From an uncultured Spirochaetales bacterium (GTDB lineage: Bacteria; Spirochaetota; Spirochaetia; Sphaerochaetales; Sphaerochaetaceae), in assembly GCA_944388965.1 (NCBI GenBank), contig CALXKL010000005.1, forward strand, positions 62,001 to 126,000: a DNA stretch of 64,000 nucleotides, in the 5' to 3' direction. Shown in pieces: positions 8,356-16,638 of this stretch (position 1 is its first letter; each line of letters opens with the position of its first letter). A program made the translations under genes and the position numbers. The notes under the pieces are model-generated. The model was not told the origin of the DNA, made no database searches, and saw nothing but the letters and a program-made list of their open reading frames with translations.

Positions 8356-9180
8356 GTGTACAGCGTCGACACCATTGTACTGACATTCTTCATCTACTCA
8401 CTGCTCGGATGGGTATGCGAGGTCGTCTACTGTTCGGTTCCCAAGAGGAGGTTCGTCAACAGGGGTTTCCTGTTCGGTCCGTACCTGCCGATCTACGGAT
8501 TCGGCGCCACGTTCGTGATCGTCCTGCTGGAACCCTACCGCTCCAGCTGGCCGCTCGTGTTCATACTCGGCGTCCTGATCACCAGCGCGCTCGAATATGT
8601 CACCTCGTTCGCCCTGGAGAAGATCTTCAAGGTCAAGCTGTGGGACTATTCGACCTATCCTCTGAACATCAACGGCAGGGTGTGCGCCCTCAACTCGACG
8701 CTCTTCGGCCTGCTGTGTCTGGTTCTCGTCTACGTCATCAACGATCCCATATATGAATTCATAAGCTCATTCAGCTCCACGGCCATCGAGGTGCTCTCCC
8801 TGGTCGTGGTTGCGATCATGTCCGCCGACAGCGCCGTATCCGTGAGCAGGATGAGCCAGTTCAAGGCCGCGATGCTCGAAATCGAGAAGACCAAGAAGGA
8901 CCTGGACGAGCGCATGGCCCTCATCAGGCGGAGCCTGTCCGCCGACAGCCTTGCCGAGGCCAGCGCACGCTGGAAGGCGGAGGCGGAGGAGAAGAGACGG
9001 GCCTTCTACGCGAAGACCAGACACTACTTCGTCTCCAACCCGTCGCTCACTGTCAAGACCGATGACTATAGACGTTCCTTCGAGCTGATGAAGGAGAACT
9101 TCGAGAAGGTCGCCAAGGCCCGCCGCGAGGAGCGTGCCGCCGCAAAGGCCGCGAAGAAGAGCGCGAAGAAGGGGGCCTGA
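8356..9180 (+). CDS. PF06541-type membrane protein (putative ABC-transporter type IV / CmpB family)
   Basis: The 274-aa protein has about five membrane helices. It contains the family landmarks FIYSLLGWVCEVVYCS, RGFLFGPYLPIYGFGA, EYVTSFALEKIF and the LWDYSTYPLNINGRVCALNS segment. The last 90 residues form a charged, coiled-coil-prone, Lys/Ala-rich cytoplasmic tail. The start is GTG 8356, preceded by AAAGGAGG at 8342-8349; the upstream ATG at 8302 lacks such a site and would add a non-conserved extension. The family has no proven function. It is the first gene of a tight operon with yggS, a small exported protein and rluD. Confidence 0.83.
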   Translation: MYSVDTIVLTFFIYSLLGWVCEVVYCSVPKRRFVNRGFLFGPYLPIYGFGATFVIVLLEPYRSSWPLVFILGVLITSALEYVTSFALEKIFKVKLWDYSTYPLNINGRVCALNSTLFGLLCLVLVYVINDPIYEFISSFSSTAIEVLSLVVVAIMSADSAVSVSRMSQFKAAMLEIEKTKKDLDERMALIRRSLSADSLAEASARWKAEAEEKRRAFYAKTRHYFVSNPSLTVKTDDYRRSFELMKENFEKVAKARREERAAAKAAKKSAKKGA

Positions 9181-9183
9181 GGA

Positions 9184-9870
9184 ATGGTCGACGTCACAGG
9201 AGTGCGCGAAGCCGTGATGGAGGAGGCCGCGGCATGCGGCAGACCGGACGGGGTCGTCCTCATGGCCGTCAGCAAGACGCATCCGTACGAGGCGGTCATG
9301 GAGGCCTACGCCCAGGGACAGCGCCTGTTCGGAGAGAACAGGGTCCAGGAGATCGCCTCCAAGTTCCCTCCGCGCGCCCAGCGGCCTGAGGACATGGTCC
9401 TGTGCCTCATCGGCCACCTTCAGCGCAACAAGATCAGGAAGGTGATCCCCCTGGTCGACCGCATAGACAGCGTCGACTCGATACCGCTGATGGATTCGAT
9501 CGAGCGCGAGCTGGCATCCATCGACCGCACGATGGACGTCCTCTTCGAGGTCAACTCCTCCGGCGAGGAGCAGAAGTCCGGCTTTGCGGACGAGGCCTCG
9601 TTGATGGAGGCCGTAGCCCATCTGTCCGCCTGTCCTCATATCCATCTTGCCGGTCTCATGACGGTGGGCCCGCTCGGCGGAGACGAGCAGAGGATCAGGA
9701 GCGCGTTCAGATACACCAGGAGCCTGTTCGAAAGGCTCGACTCCATGGGCCTCGCTCTCGAGGTCCTGAGCATGGGCATGAGTGCGGACTACGCTCTGGC
9801 TATACGGGAAGGCAGCAGCGAGGTGCGCATCGGCACCGCGATCTTCGGCGCAAGGACATACGATGTATAG
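9184..9870 (+). CDS. yggS: YggS-family PLP-homeostasis protein
   Basis: The 228-aa single-domain alanine-racemase-fold protein binds pyridoxal phosphate and takes part in vitamin B6 and amino-acid homeostasis without known catalysis. The PLP lysine is K31 in LMAVSKTHP. Further landmarks are LFGENRVQEIASKF, CLIGHLQRNKIRK, VNSSGEEQKSGF, GLMTVGPL and the C-terminal SMGMSADYALAIREGSSEVRIGTAIFG. It begins 3 nt after the preceding stop and overlaps the next gene by 8 nt, so the operon is translationally coupled. The size is normal. Confidence 0.95.
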   Translation: MVDVTGVREAVMEEAAACGRPDGVVLMAVSKTHPYEAVMEAYAQGQRLFGENRVQEIASKFPPRAQRPEDMVLCLIGHLQRNKIRKVIPLVDRIDSVDSIPLMDSIERELASIDRTMDVLFEVNSSGEEQKSGFADEASLMEAVAHLSACPHIHLAGLMTVGPLGGDEQRIRSAFRYTRSLFERLDSMGLALEVLSMGMSADYALAIREGSSEVRIGTAIFGARTYDV

Positions 9871-10192
9871 GAGAGTACTTGCCGTCATTCTGATCCTGGC
9901 CATGGTCATCAGTCCGCTCATGGCCGAGGCGGAGCTGACGTACAAGCCTTATGGTGAGGACGAGTTCCCCATATGGACGATGAAGCTGCGCCGTGCAGAG
10001 AGCATCTTCTTCGGTTCCATGGTCCTGACGTTCCCCGTGGCGATGCTTGCATGGAGCATCATGGAGAGCAACGGCATCGTCGGCGCCGACACTCCTCTCG
10101 AGGCGTTCGGCTGGCAGCTTCTCATGGCAGGAGGACTCTCGTTCACCATATCCGCAGCAGACTGGATAATAGGGGAGGTCCGAGGGGAATGA
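9863..10192 (+). CDS. small exported or membrane protein of unknown function
   Basis: The 109-aa protein has an N-terminal signal-like helix (MYRRVLAVILILAMVISPLMAEA, with AEA a plausible cleavage site), a charged stretch, then two more hydrophobic segments (SIFFGSMVLTFPVAMLAWSIM and QLLMAGGLSFTISAADWI). I do not recognise a family. It overlaps the yggS stop by 8 nt and the rluD start by 4 nt, so it is co-translated with both. A conserved spirochaetal linker protein at this place would be worth searching for. Confidence 0.72.
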   Translation: MYRRVLAVILILAMVISPLMAEAELTYKPYGEDEFPIWTMKLRRAESIFFGSMVLTFPVAMLAWSIMESNGIVGADTPLEAFGWQLLMAGGLSFTISAADWIIGEVRGE

Positions 10193-11124
10193 CCAGGGAT
10201 CGCATCCAGTCCTTCACATGCCAGGACGAGGGAAGGGTCGACAGGGCATCGGGAGATCTCGTGCCCCGTTCCGTCTTCTCCCTTCCCGACACCGTCATAG
10301 AGGTCGAGGGCAGGGGACTCGTCAAGAAGAGCTTCCGCGTCAGGCCCGGCGACCGGGTGACCGTATCCTGGAAGGAGGAGGTCATGGAAGGTCTCGTCGC
10401 CGAGGACATTCCTCTTGACGTCATCTGGGAGGACGAGAGCATCCTCGTTATAGACAAGCCTGCCGGAATGGTCGTCCATCCCGGAGCGGGCAACTGGTCC
10501 GGCACTCTGGTAAACGCCCTTCTCTTCCGATACGGCATCGACTTCGACACCAGCGATGACGAAGACGATGACGAGACAGCGGACATCGTCCCGAGACCCG
10601 GCATAGTCCATCGCCTGGACAAGGACACCAGCGGCGTGATGGTGATCGCCAAGACGGCGCAGGCCCACCGGTGCCTGTGTACCCAGTTCGCCTCCCACAC
10701 CAACGAGAAGGTGTACATCGCACTCGTCAAGGGGCTGTTCCACAAGAGGAGGGGCACCATCGACGCCCCCATCGTCAGGAAGGCCCAGGACAGGAAGCTC
10801 TTCACCACGAGTCCGGACCCGCTGAAGGGTAAGAGGGCCGTCACGCACTACACCGTCCTCAACCAGGGCAGGGGGGTGTCGTTCGTCAGGCTCCGCATCG
10901 AGACCGGACGCACCCATCAGATACGTGTCCATATGCAGAGCATAGGGCATCCCGTACTTGGCGACCCGCTGTACTCGAGGCCCGATCTCGTCTTCAAGGA
11001 CACCGGGCTGTGCCTGCATGCCCTGAGCCTCACGATCGACCATCCGGTCACAGGCGAGAGGATGACCTTCCGCTCACGCATGCCTGAACGTATCCATAGG
11101 GTCCTGGAAGAGATCCTCGCTTAG
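10189..11124 (+). CDS. rluD: RluD-family 23S rRNA pseudouridine synthase
   Basis: The 311-aa protein has an N-terminal S4 RNA-binding domain (residues about 12-65, KSFRVRPGDRVTVSW) and the RsuA/RluA catalytic domain. The catalytic Asp is D144 in HRLDKDTSG. Further motifs are LVIDKPAGMVVHPG, RIETGRTHQIRVHMQSIGHPVLGDPLY and CLHALSLTIDHPVTGE. Before HRLDKDTSG sits an unusually acidic loop (TSDDEDDDET). The start at 10189 overlaps the previous stop by 4 nt behind GAGGGG. The last 51 nt overlap the convergent metallo-beta-lactamase-fold gene. Confidence 0.93.
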   Translation: MTRDRIQSFTCQDEGRVDRASGDLVPRSVFSLPDTVIEVEGRGLVKKSFRVRPGDRVTVSWKEEVMEGLVAEDIPLDVIWEDESILVIDKPAGMVVHPGAGNWSGTLVNALLFRYGIDFDTSDDEDDDETADIVPRPGIVHRLDKDTSGVMVIAKTAQAHRCLCTQFASHTNEKVYIALVKGLFHKRRGTIDAPIVRKAQDRKLFTTSPDPLKGKRAVTHYTVLNQGRGVSFVRLRIETGRTHQIRVHMQSIGHPVLGDPLYSRPDLVFKDTGLCLHALSLTIDHPVTGERMTFRSRMPERIHRVLEEILA

Positions 11125-11700
11125 GCTCACCTCGCTTTCGAGCAGGTCGTGGTTCAGCATCCTCTCGATCCGGATCTTGGTGGGGCAGCCATGGCCGGGG
11201 AAGACCAGGTAGTTGTCGTCGTATGTCATGATCTTGGCGTTAATGCTGCGTATGAGCCTTGCCTTGCCGCTCATCGACGAAGTGGACGAGACCCGTCCTG
11301 CGGCGAGCGTGTCCCCGGTGAACATCGCGTTGCCTATGACGTAGACGAGGGAGTCGTCGCTGTGGCCAGGCACGTGGAGCACGTCGACCTGGAAGCCCTC
11401 GATGTCGAGTCTCATGGTCTCCCTTAGAACCCTTGTCCCGTATCCCATCACCTTGGACCTGTATGCGTATACGGGGCAGGGATAGACCTTCATGTATTTG
11501 CCGATTCCGGCCACATGCTGCTCATGATCGTGCGTCACCAGAAGCGCCGCCACCTCCAGTCCATATGACTCGATGATGTCTATCAGGCCGCCGTCGAGGT
11601 CGCCGGGATCTATGACGATGGCCCGGCAGTCCCGCTCTCCCGCCGTCACGACGTAGGTGTTGACCTGACCGATGTCGCAAAAATGGCAGAAGACCTTCAT
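11074..11700 (-). CDS. metallo-beta-lactamase-fold hydrolase, glyoxalase-II-like
   Basis: The 208-aa protein has the MBL order: NTYVV, IDPGD, the metal motif at 57-62, the later HVPGHSDDSLVYVI, then GNAMFTGDTLAAG and FPGHGCPT. The metal motif reads T-H-D-H-E-Q-H (H57, H59, H62), with Gln61 where the family has Asp, so the second metal site may be weakened. It looks like a small thioester or glyoxalase-II-like hydrolase of the cytoplasm, substrate unknown. The start at 11700 overlaps the upstream pentapeptide gene by 4 nt. The 3' end overlaps rluD by 51 nt. Confidence 0.85.
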   Translation of the reverse strand: MKVFCHFCDIGQVNTYVVTAGERDCRAIVIDPGDLDGGLIDIIESYGLEVAALLVTHDHEQHVAGIGKYMKVYPCPVYAYRSKVMGYGTRVLRETMRLDIEGFQVDVLHVPGHSDDSLVYVIGNAMFTGDTLAAGRVSSTSSMSGKARLIRSINAKIMTYDDNYLVFPGHGCPTKIRIERMLNHDLLESEVSLSEDLFQDPMDTFRHA

Positions 11701-12302
11701 GAGAGCGCCTCCTCGTTCTGGAAGAAGGCCTCCTCCGGGTTCGAATAGAGGAACGAGGTGTCCCTTATGGCGCTGGCACGGAAGTTCACTCTTCTCAGGT
11801 TGCAGTCCTCGAAGCTGGTGTCGATGATCCTGGACATGCTGAAGTTCGAGAAGTACAGGTCGCTTCCGCTGAAGTCGTTGTGCGTGCTGTCCAGCCCCAT
11901 GAAGTTGCAGCTTACCATGGTGCTTCCGCAGAAGGTGCAGTGGCGCATGTTCGAACCGGAGAAGACCGAATAGCGTGCATGTATGTCGTCGAATCTGCAT
12001 CGTATGAAGACGCACATGTCGAAGAAGCATGTGGAGACCCTGCTGGACGAGAAGTCGCATTCGCGGAACGTCGAGAACGAGAAGTTGGAGCCGCGTATGC
12101 TGGTGTCCCTCACGTCCAGACCCTCGAAGTCTCCTCCGATGATCGAGACGTCCTTGACCAGGCCCTTGCGCTCGAGCGTCCGGCGCAGGGAGTCCAGGAT
12201 GATGGTCCTCTCCTCAATGCTGGAGTGGTGGAAGCAGGTGTCGTATGGTGCGCTCACGTAGCTTCTGCAGTCCCTGTATGAGCAGATCTTCGAGTCGAAC
12301 AT
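11697..12302 (-). CDS. pentapeptide-repeat protein
   Basis: The 201-aa protein has an N-terminal Cys-containing segment (CSYRDCRSYV... CFHH) that might bind a metal. From about residue 55 to the end it carries pentapeptide A(D/N)LXX-type repeats with Phe at the centre, for example GSNFSFSTFRECDFSSSRV and SGSDLYFSNFSMSRI. Such proteins form a right-handed beta-helix; some protect gyrase, but nothing here proves that role. ATG 12302 has no Shine-Dalgarno, and the -10 box ends 8 nt upstream, so a leaderless mRNA is likely. It is co-transcribed with the MBL-fold gene. Confidence 0.87.
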   Translation of the reverse strand: MFDSKICSYRDCRSYVSAPYDTCFHHSSIEERTIILDSLRRTLERKGLVKDVSIIGGDFEGLDVRDTSIRGSNFSFSTFRECDFSSSRVSTCFFDMCVFIRCRFDDIHARYSVFSGSNMRHCTFCGSTMVSCNFMGLDSTHNDFSGSDLYFSNFSMSRIIDTSFEDCNLRRVNFRASAIRDTSFLYSNPEEAFFQNEEALS

Positions 12303-12310
12303 GATGAAAG

Positions 12311-12341
12311 CTTATCATGCTTTGCGGGGGAGAGTGTCAAC
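12311..12341 (-). promoter_or_regulatory. predicted promoter of the pentapeptide gene
   Basis: On the minus strand a perfect TTGACA (12341-12336), an 18-nt spacer and GATAAG (12316-12311) are followed 8 nt later by ATG 12302. The expected start at about 12304 leaves essentially no 5' leader. Confidence 0.55.
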
Positions 12342-12358
12342 AATGGCGGGATTTGTGA

Positions 12359-12364
12359 TAGACT
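12359..12364 (+). promoter_or_regulatory. predicted -10 box of rsgA, 7 nt before its GTG
   Basis: TAGACT (12359-12364) is the best -10 candidate. No convincing -35 is visible, so this call is weak. GTG 12372 lacks a ribosome-binding site, consistent with a leaderless transcript. Confidence 0.3.
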
Positions 12365-12371
12365 GGCCCTC

Positions 12372-13316
12372 GTGATCGCTCAGATAAGGAAGTCAATCAA
12401 CAATCTGTACGACGGCTATGTCGACGACGAGGGACGCCACTACAGCCTCAGGATAAAGGGCAAGGTGCTCCACCTCGAGCAGTTCGAGTACAATCCTCTG
12501 GCCGTCGGCGACCTTGTGGAGTTCACTCCATACAGCGAAGACGAAGGCCTCATAACCCGCCGTCTCGAGCGTACCAGCTCATTCGTGCGCTGGAACGTCA
12601 AGCTGGAGAAGAACCAGACGATCGCGGCGAACATGGACCAGGTCGCCATAATAACGTCGGCCTATGAACCTCCGTTCCGTCCGCGCTTTCTGGACAGGGC
12701 GATCACATGCGTCCACGGCTGCGACGTGCTCATCGTCATGAACAAGTGCGATTTCGACCTCACCCAGGAGGAGTTCGACCGCTGGGCGCTCTACCATCGT
12801 CTCGGATACAGGATAATCGCCGTCAGCGCGGCCAGCGGGGAGAACATCGAGGATCTCAAGGCGCTGCTAAGGGGCCGGACCACTGCGTTCGTCGGGCAGA
12901 GCGGGGTGGGCAAGAGCACACTGGTCAACCTGATCGTCGACCCCGAGAAGAAGCAGGCCACCGGCGCCATCAGCGAGAAGTATCAGCGCGGCCGGCACAC
13001 GACCAACCATTCGCTGTACCTTGAGAGGGACGACATCAGAATCATAGACACGCCCGGCGTCAGGGAGCTTCTGGTGCCCTACGAGGAGCGCAGCGTACTT
13101 GCATCCAGCTTCGTCGAGTTCGCCGCCTTCTCTCCGATGTGCGCATATGGAAGCGGCTGCACCCATCGCGACGAGCCTGATTGCGCCGTCGTGAGGGCCG
13201 TCGAGGAAGGCCTTGTCGACAGCGACAGGTATGTCAGCTACCTGGGAATGCTTGAGAGTCTGGAAAGCCGCAGACCGTCCTATTTGAGGACGCGATTCAG
13301 GAAGAACAAGCAGTGA
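12372..13316 (+). CDS. rsgA: ribosome small-subunit-dependent GTPase RsgA
   Basis: The 314-aa circularly permuted GTPase acts late in 30S maturation. An N-terminal OB-fold is followed by the G4 motif (NKCD) placed before G1 (GQSGVGKS, residues 175-182) and G3 (DTPGV), the permuted order that defines the family. The C-terminal zinc-binding CAYGSGCTHRDEPDC supplies the Cys/His ligands. GTG 12372 is the start that matches the family length, though no Shine-Dalgarno precedes it. Its stop overlaps the mutS2 start by 4 nt. Confidence 0.95.
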   Translation: MIAQIRKSINNLYDGYVDDEGRHYSLRIKGKVLHLEQFEYNPLAVGDLVEFTPYSEDEGLITRRLERTSSFVRWNVKLEKNQTIAANMDQVAIITSAYEPPFRPRFLDRAITCVHGCDVLIVMNKCDFDLTQEEFDRWALYHRLGYRIIAVSAASGENIEDLKALLRGRTTAFVGQSGVGKSTLVNLIVDPEKKQATGAISEKYQRGRHTTNHSLYLERDDIRIIDTPGVRELLVPYEERSVLASSFVEFAAFSPMCAYGSGCTHRDEPDCAVVRAVEEGLVDSDRYVSYLGMLESLESRRPSYLRTRFRKNKQ

Positions 13317-15607
13317 TAGGCGAGCGTGCAATTGCGGATCTCGAGTTCGAGAAGGTCCTGGATCTCGTCAGGCAGGGCTGCCTGAGCGAGGAGGGGCGCA
13401 GATACATCAGCCCCGTGCGTTTCAGCACGGATGAGGAAGTCATCGCATCCAGAGCCGGGCGTATAGCGACGATCCTCTCGCGTCTTGCCAGTGGCGATGT
13501 CGTACCGGATCCGTTCGTTTCGCTCGATCCGCTCTTCGAGGCGGAGGCGGCCCATGAGGTCGACTATGACGGGCGACTGCTGTACGACGTGAGCCGGTAC
13601 ATCTCCTCTCTGGACACCCTTGCCAGGTTCGAAGAGGATCCGGCCTTGTGCGATTCACGACTCAAGGAGCTCGGCCGGCGCATATCCGACTCCCTTGAAG
13701 GCGATGGTAGCGTAAAGGAGACCCATCCGCTGCTCAGACCGCTCTACAAGGCGTTGGAGGGGGAGAGGAGCAGGCGTTCGCTCTTCACCCAGGAGTTTAT
13801 GAACACCAACGCCGATCTCTTCCAGTCCAGGGAGGCGGTGTACCGCAACGAGCGTGTCGTGCTTCCCGTCAGACGGGATAGGAAGAGCATGGTGCAGGGA
13901 TATGTGCAGGGAGCATCCGCCACAGGTTCGACGCTCTTCGTCGAGCCCTTTGAACTTGTCGACCTGAACAACCGCGTCTCCCTTGCACAGGACGAGATAG
14001 TGCGCATGAAGCACAGGATCCTCCATGACCTGTCATCGTCGCTCAGGGATGTCATCCCGATGCTGCGGGAGATGGTGGAATACGTCGCCCTGTTCGACTT
14101 CCACTACGCCTTCGCGCTCTTCGTGAAGAGGACGCGTTCACAGAGGACGGTGTTCGCCGATTCGATCAGGATAGTCGATGCGCGTCATCCGCTGCTGTTC
14201 GACAAGGCCGTCCCGATAAGCCTGCATGTCGAAAGTCCTGTGAGGGTAGTGGTTCTCTCCGGTGCCAACGCGGGTGGAAAGACCGTCACGATGAAGACCG
14301 TCGCCCTGTTCGTTCTGCTTTCGCAGACCTGCGGCTGGGCCCCTTTCGCCGAAGGCAGCTGTCTGCCTCTGTTCGACGACGTGTATACGGACATAGGCGA
14401 CGGGCAGTCGATACTGGAGAACTTCTCCACATTCTCATCCCACATGGCCAACGTCGCCTCTATCTGCCGCAGTGCCGATGCCAGGTCGCTGGTGCTTCTC
14501 GACGAGATAGGAAGCGGCACAGACCCGGCCGAAGGCGCCGCCCTCACGGACAGCCTTCTGGACTATTTCAAGCAGAAGGGGGCGATGCTGTTCATCACCA
14601 GCCACTACTCGCAGGTGAAGATGCATGCTTATTCCGACCCCATGATGCTAAACGCCTCGATGGAGTTCGACGAAGGCACGGACAGACCCACCTTCCGCGT
14701 CATAGAGGGCCTTCCCGGCGACAGCCATGCAATAGCGATCGCCAAGCGCATGGGCCTTCCATCCAGTGTGATCAGGAGCGCGCGGGAGAACATGACATCC
14801 TCATCGTCCGTCTCCCAGCTGATCGCATCGCTCAACGGCAAGTCCCGTGCACTTGACAGGAAGGTCACCGAGCTTGCGCTGGAGAAGAAGCGCTACGAGA
14901 AGCTCGAAGGCGAGCTGGAGGAGAAGAGCCGGGCGCTTGAACAGCTGCAGCTCCGCCTCCAGGAGACGGGTGCCGACGAGCTAAGGGTCTGGATGAAGGA
15001 GACCAGGAAGAGGCTGGAGAAGCTCGTCAAGGATGTAAGTACAGGGGCCATCACCAGCGAGAAGACCCATGCGGTGAAGGACTTCATCGCATCGATGGAG
15101 GACAGAAGCCGCGAAGCGGACCGCGCAGTCGCTGAGGCGAAGGAGAAGAGACGAGCTGAAAGCGGAATCGTCTACAAGACCGGAGACGAGGTCTACTGCG
15201 GAGCCTTCGGCAGACGAGGTGTCATCCTGCGCGACATGGGCAAGGGCAGGTACCAGGTGTCCATCGACTCGATGAAGATCACGCTGTCACATGACGACCT
15301 GAGGCCTGCTCCCGTAGAGAAGAAGGCCAGCGTGTCCCCGTTCAAGGTCACGAGCGGGAGGCCCAGTCTCGTGCTCGACCTCAGGGGAAGACGTCTGGAG
15401 GAGGCGCTGCAGGCGATAGACGATGAGATCGAGTCCTGCCTCGTCCATTCCCTTTCATCGTTCTCCGTCATCCACGGCTACGGCAACGGGATTCTCTCTC
15501 AGGGCATCCATGGATATCTCAAGCACCACAAGGCTGTCAAGGACTACTACTTCGCCAATCCTGAGGACGGCGGGATGGGCAAGACCTATGTCATGCTGAA
15601 GGAGTGA
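13313..15607 (+). CDS. mutS2: MutS2 family ATPase/endonuclease
   Basis: The 764-aa protein has the MutS core and clamp, Walker A GANAGGKT (residues 317-324), Walker B LLDEIGSGTDPAEG and the ITSHYSQVK switch. A long coiled coil (about 500-620) leads to a C-terminal Smr nuclease domain with DLRGRR (D689) and HGYGNG (H721). There is no mismatch-recognition domain. MutS2 suppresses homologous recombination and, in some Firmicutes, rescues collided ribosomes. Pairing with the ribosome GTPase RsgA through a 4-nt GTGA overlap fits a ribosome-related role, but this is inference. Confidence 0.94.
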   Translation: MIGERAIADLEFEKVLDLVRQGCLSEEGRRYISPVRFSTDEEVIASRAGRIATILSRLASGDVVPDPFVSLDPLFEAEAAHEVDYDGRLLYDVSRYISSLDTLARFEEDPALCDSRLKELGRRISDSLEGDGSVKETHPLLRPLYKALEGERSRRSLFTQEFMNTNADLFQSREAVYRNERVVLPVRRDRKSMVQGYVQGASATGSTLFVEPFELVDLNNRVSLAQDEIVRMKHRILHDLSSSLRDVIPMLREMVEYVALFDFHYAFALFVKRTRSQRTVFADSIRIVDARHPLLFDKAVPISLHVESPVRVVVLSGANAGGKTVTMKTVALFVLLSQTCGWAPFAEGSCLPLFDDVYTDIGDGQSILENFSTFSSHMANVASICRSADARSLVLLDEIGSGTDPAEGAALTDSLLDYFKQKGAMLFITSHYSQVKMHAYSDPMMLNASMEFDEGTDRPTFRVIEGLPGDSHAIAIAKRMGLPSSVIRSARENMTSSSSVSQLIASLNGKSRALDRKVTELALEKKRYEKLEGELEEKSRALEQLQLRLQETGADELRVWMKETRKRLEKLVKDVSTGAITSEKTHAVKDFIASMEDRSREADRAVAEAKEKRRAESGIVYKTGDEVYCGAFGRRGVILRDMGKGRYQVSIDSMKITLSHDDLRPAPVEKKASVSPFKVTSGRPSLVLDLRGRRLEEALQAIDDEIESCLVHSLSSFSVIHGYGNGILSQGIHGYLKHHKAVKDYYFANPEDGGMGKTYVMLKE

Positions 15608-15883
15608 ACGGAATCAGGCCATTTGGATTCTCTTCCCGGGAATTGATTGATGCTTTTTTCCGGTTTCATGATGATTCTGCTTGACCAGATGACATCTTAT
15701 TGCGTTGATTTTACTGAAATTGGTTTCATTGAAGTCCAATTCATTGAAACTGATTTCAATGCCTCGTTCGAGGCGTGGAAGCATTCTGCGAAACGCCCAG
15801 AGCTGGGAAAGAGCCCGGAAGCTCCATCTTCATGCGCCAGCTAAGATGGAGTAGTTCACGAATGCAAGTATCTAAAAGGAAGA
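15608..15883 (+). other. AT-richer intergenic region with palindromes and a stem-loop
   Basis: Three structures stand out in this 276-nt gap. Two perfect TTCATTGAA palindromes lie 15 nt apart (15725-15733 and 15740-15748), flanked by related half-sites. GCCTCG-TT-CGAGGC occupies 15761-15774. A 9-bp stem, CTCCATCTT (15822-15830) with AAGATGGAG (15843-15851), has a 12-nt loop. None carries a U-tract, so they are not ordinary terminators. The palindromes could be operator sites for the short ORF that follows. Confidence 0.45.
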
Positions 15884-16036
15884 ATGAGCAGGTCCATGGC
15901 CGATGAAGAGGCTGGGAAGATCCGCGCGATTACGGCCTTCCATCCAAGACGTATCGGCCTGGTATCTGTCGAGGGCTTCGACTTCGAAGTGGCCGATTAC
16001 GATCTTGTCGACGGTGCGATGCTCTATGGGCGATGA
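15884..16036 (+). CDS. possible 50-aa protein or gene remnant
   Basis: ATG 15884 sits right after AAAGGAAGA, a usable ribosome site. The frame runs 50 codons with the strong third-position GC typical of the window (start MSRSMADEEAGKIRAITAF, end VADYDLVDGAMLYGR). It stops 2 nt from the end of the convergent lysO gene. I recognise no family. It may be a genuine small protein or the surviving end of a decayed gene. Confidence 0.4.
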   Translation: MSRSMADEEAGKIRAITAFHPRRIGLVSVEGFDFEVADYDLVDGAMLYGR

Positions 16037-16038
16037 GA

Positions 16039-16638
16039 TCAGAACACCGCCAGGCACAGCGGGATGAGGAATGGCACCGCTGCGGAGATGATCGTCCCGT
16101 TGAGAAGACTGACGACCACGTGCTCCGCATCCGTGTACTTTATCATCATGCCCAGCGTCGTGTCCTCGCTTGTCGCCGCTGCCGGTGCGATTGCACTCGA
16201 GTAGTTCATATACCGGCTTATGAATGGAATCGTCATGAAGCTGAAGATCTCCCTCATCAGCGAGCTCATGAACGTTATCGTGCCGATCTGTGCTCCTACC
16301 AGGTTTGTCATCGTGACGCCCGAAAGGCTGTACCATCCCAGACCGGCCGCGATCGCCGTGGAGATGTTCATGGGATAGCCCGAGATGAAGGAACAGACCA
16401 CGCCGCCGAGTATGGTCGCGACTATGATGCAGGTCGGAACCACTATGATGTGCAGCGTATGCCTCTTCAGCTTATCGACGATCCCTTCGTTGAAGCCGAT
16501 CGTGATTCCGACGAGGGCCATGAGGACGACGAGATATATGTCGGTCGCATTGGTCAGGACGGCCAGCATGCCGCTGTGTGGTGCAAGCATGCCGGCAAGA
16601 GTGCCGATCAGGAGGGCGATTAGAGCGAGTATCACCAT
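16039..16638 (-). CDS. lysO: lysine exporter LysO, C-terminal part as a separate gene
   Basis: The 199-aa polytopic membrane protein corresponds to the C-terminal two thirds of the single-chain LysO (YbjE, about 299 aa). It has the family features GWYSLSGVTMTNLVGAQIGTI, SLMREIFSF and APAAATSEDTTLG in the second half. LysO exports lysine and toxic analogues. Its start overlaps the end of the upstream N-terminal gene by 7 nt in another frame, so the two are translationally coupled and together (97 + 199 aa) match one LysO. Confidence 0.85.
   Translation of the reverse strand: MVILALIALLIGTLAGMLAPHSGMLAVLTNATDIYLVVLMALVGITIGFNEGIVDKLKRHTLHIIVVPTCIIVATILGGVVCSFISGYPMNISTAIAAGLGWYSLSGVTMTNLVGAQIGTITFMSSLMREIFSFMTIPFISRYMNYSSAIAPAAATSEDTTLGMMIKYTDAEHVVVSLLNGTIISAAVPFLIPLCLAVF

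Noticed and set aside
8767-11043. Two long minus-strand ORFs (392 and 364 codons) opposite the yggS-rluD operon
   Set aside because: They cover four plus-strand genes with good ribosome sites and show no motifs.
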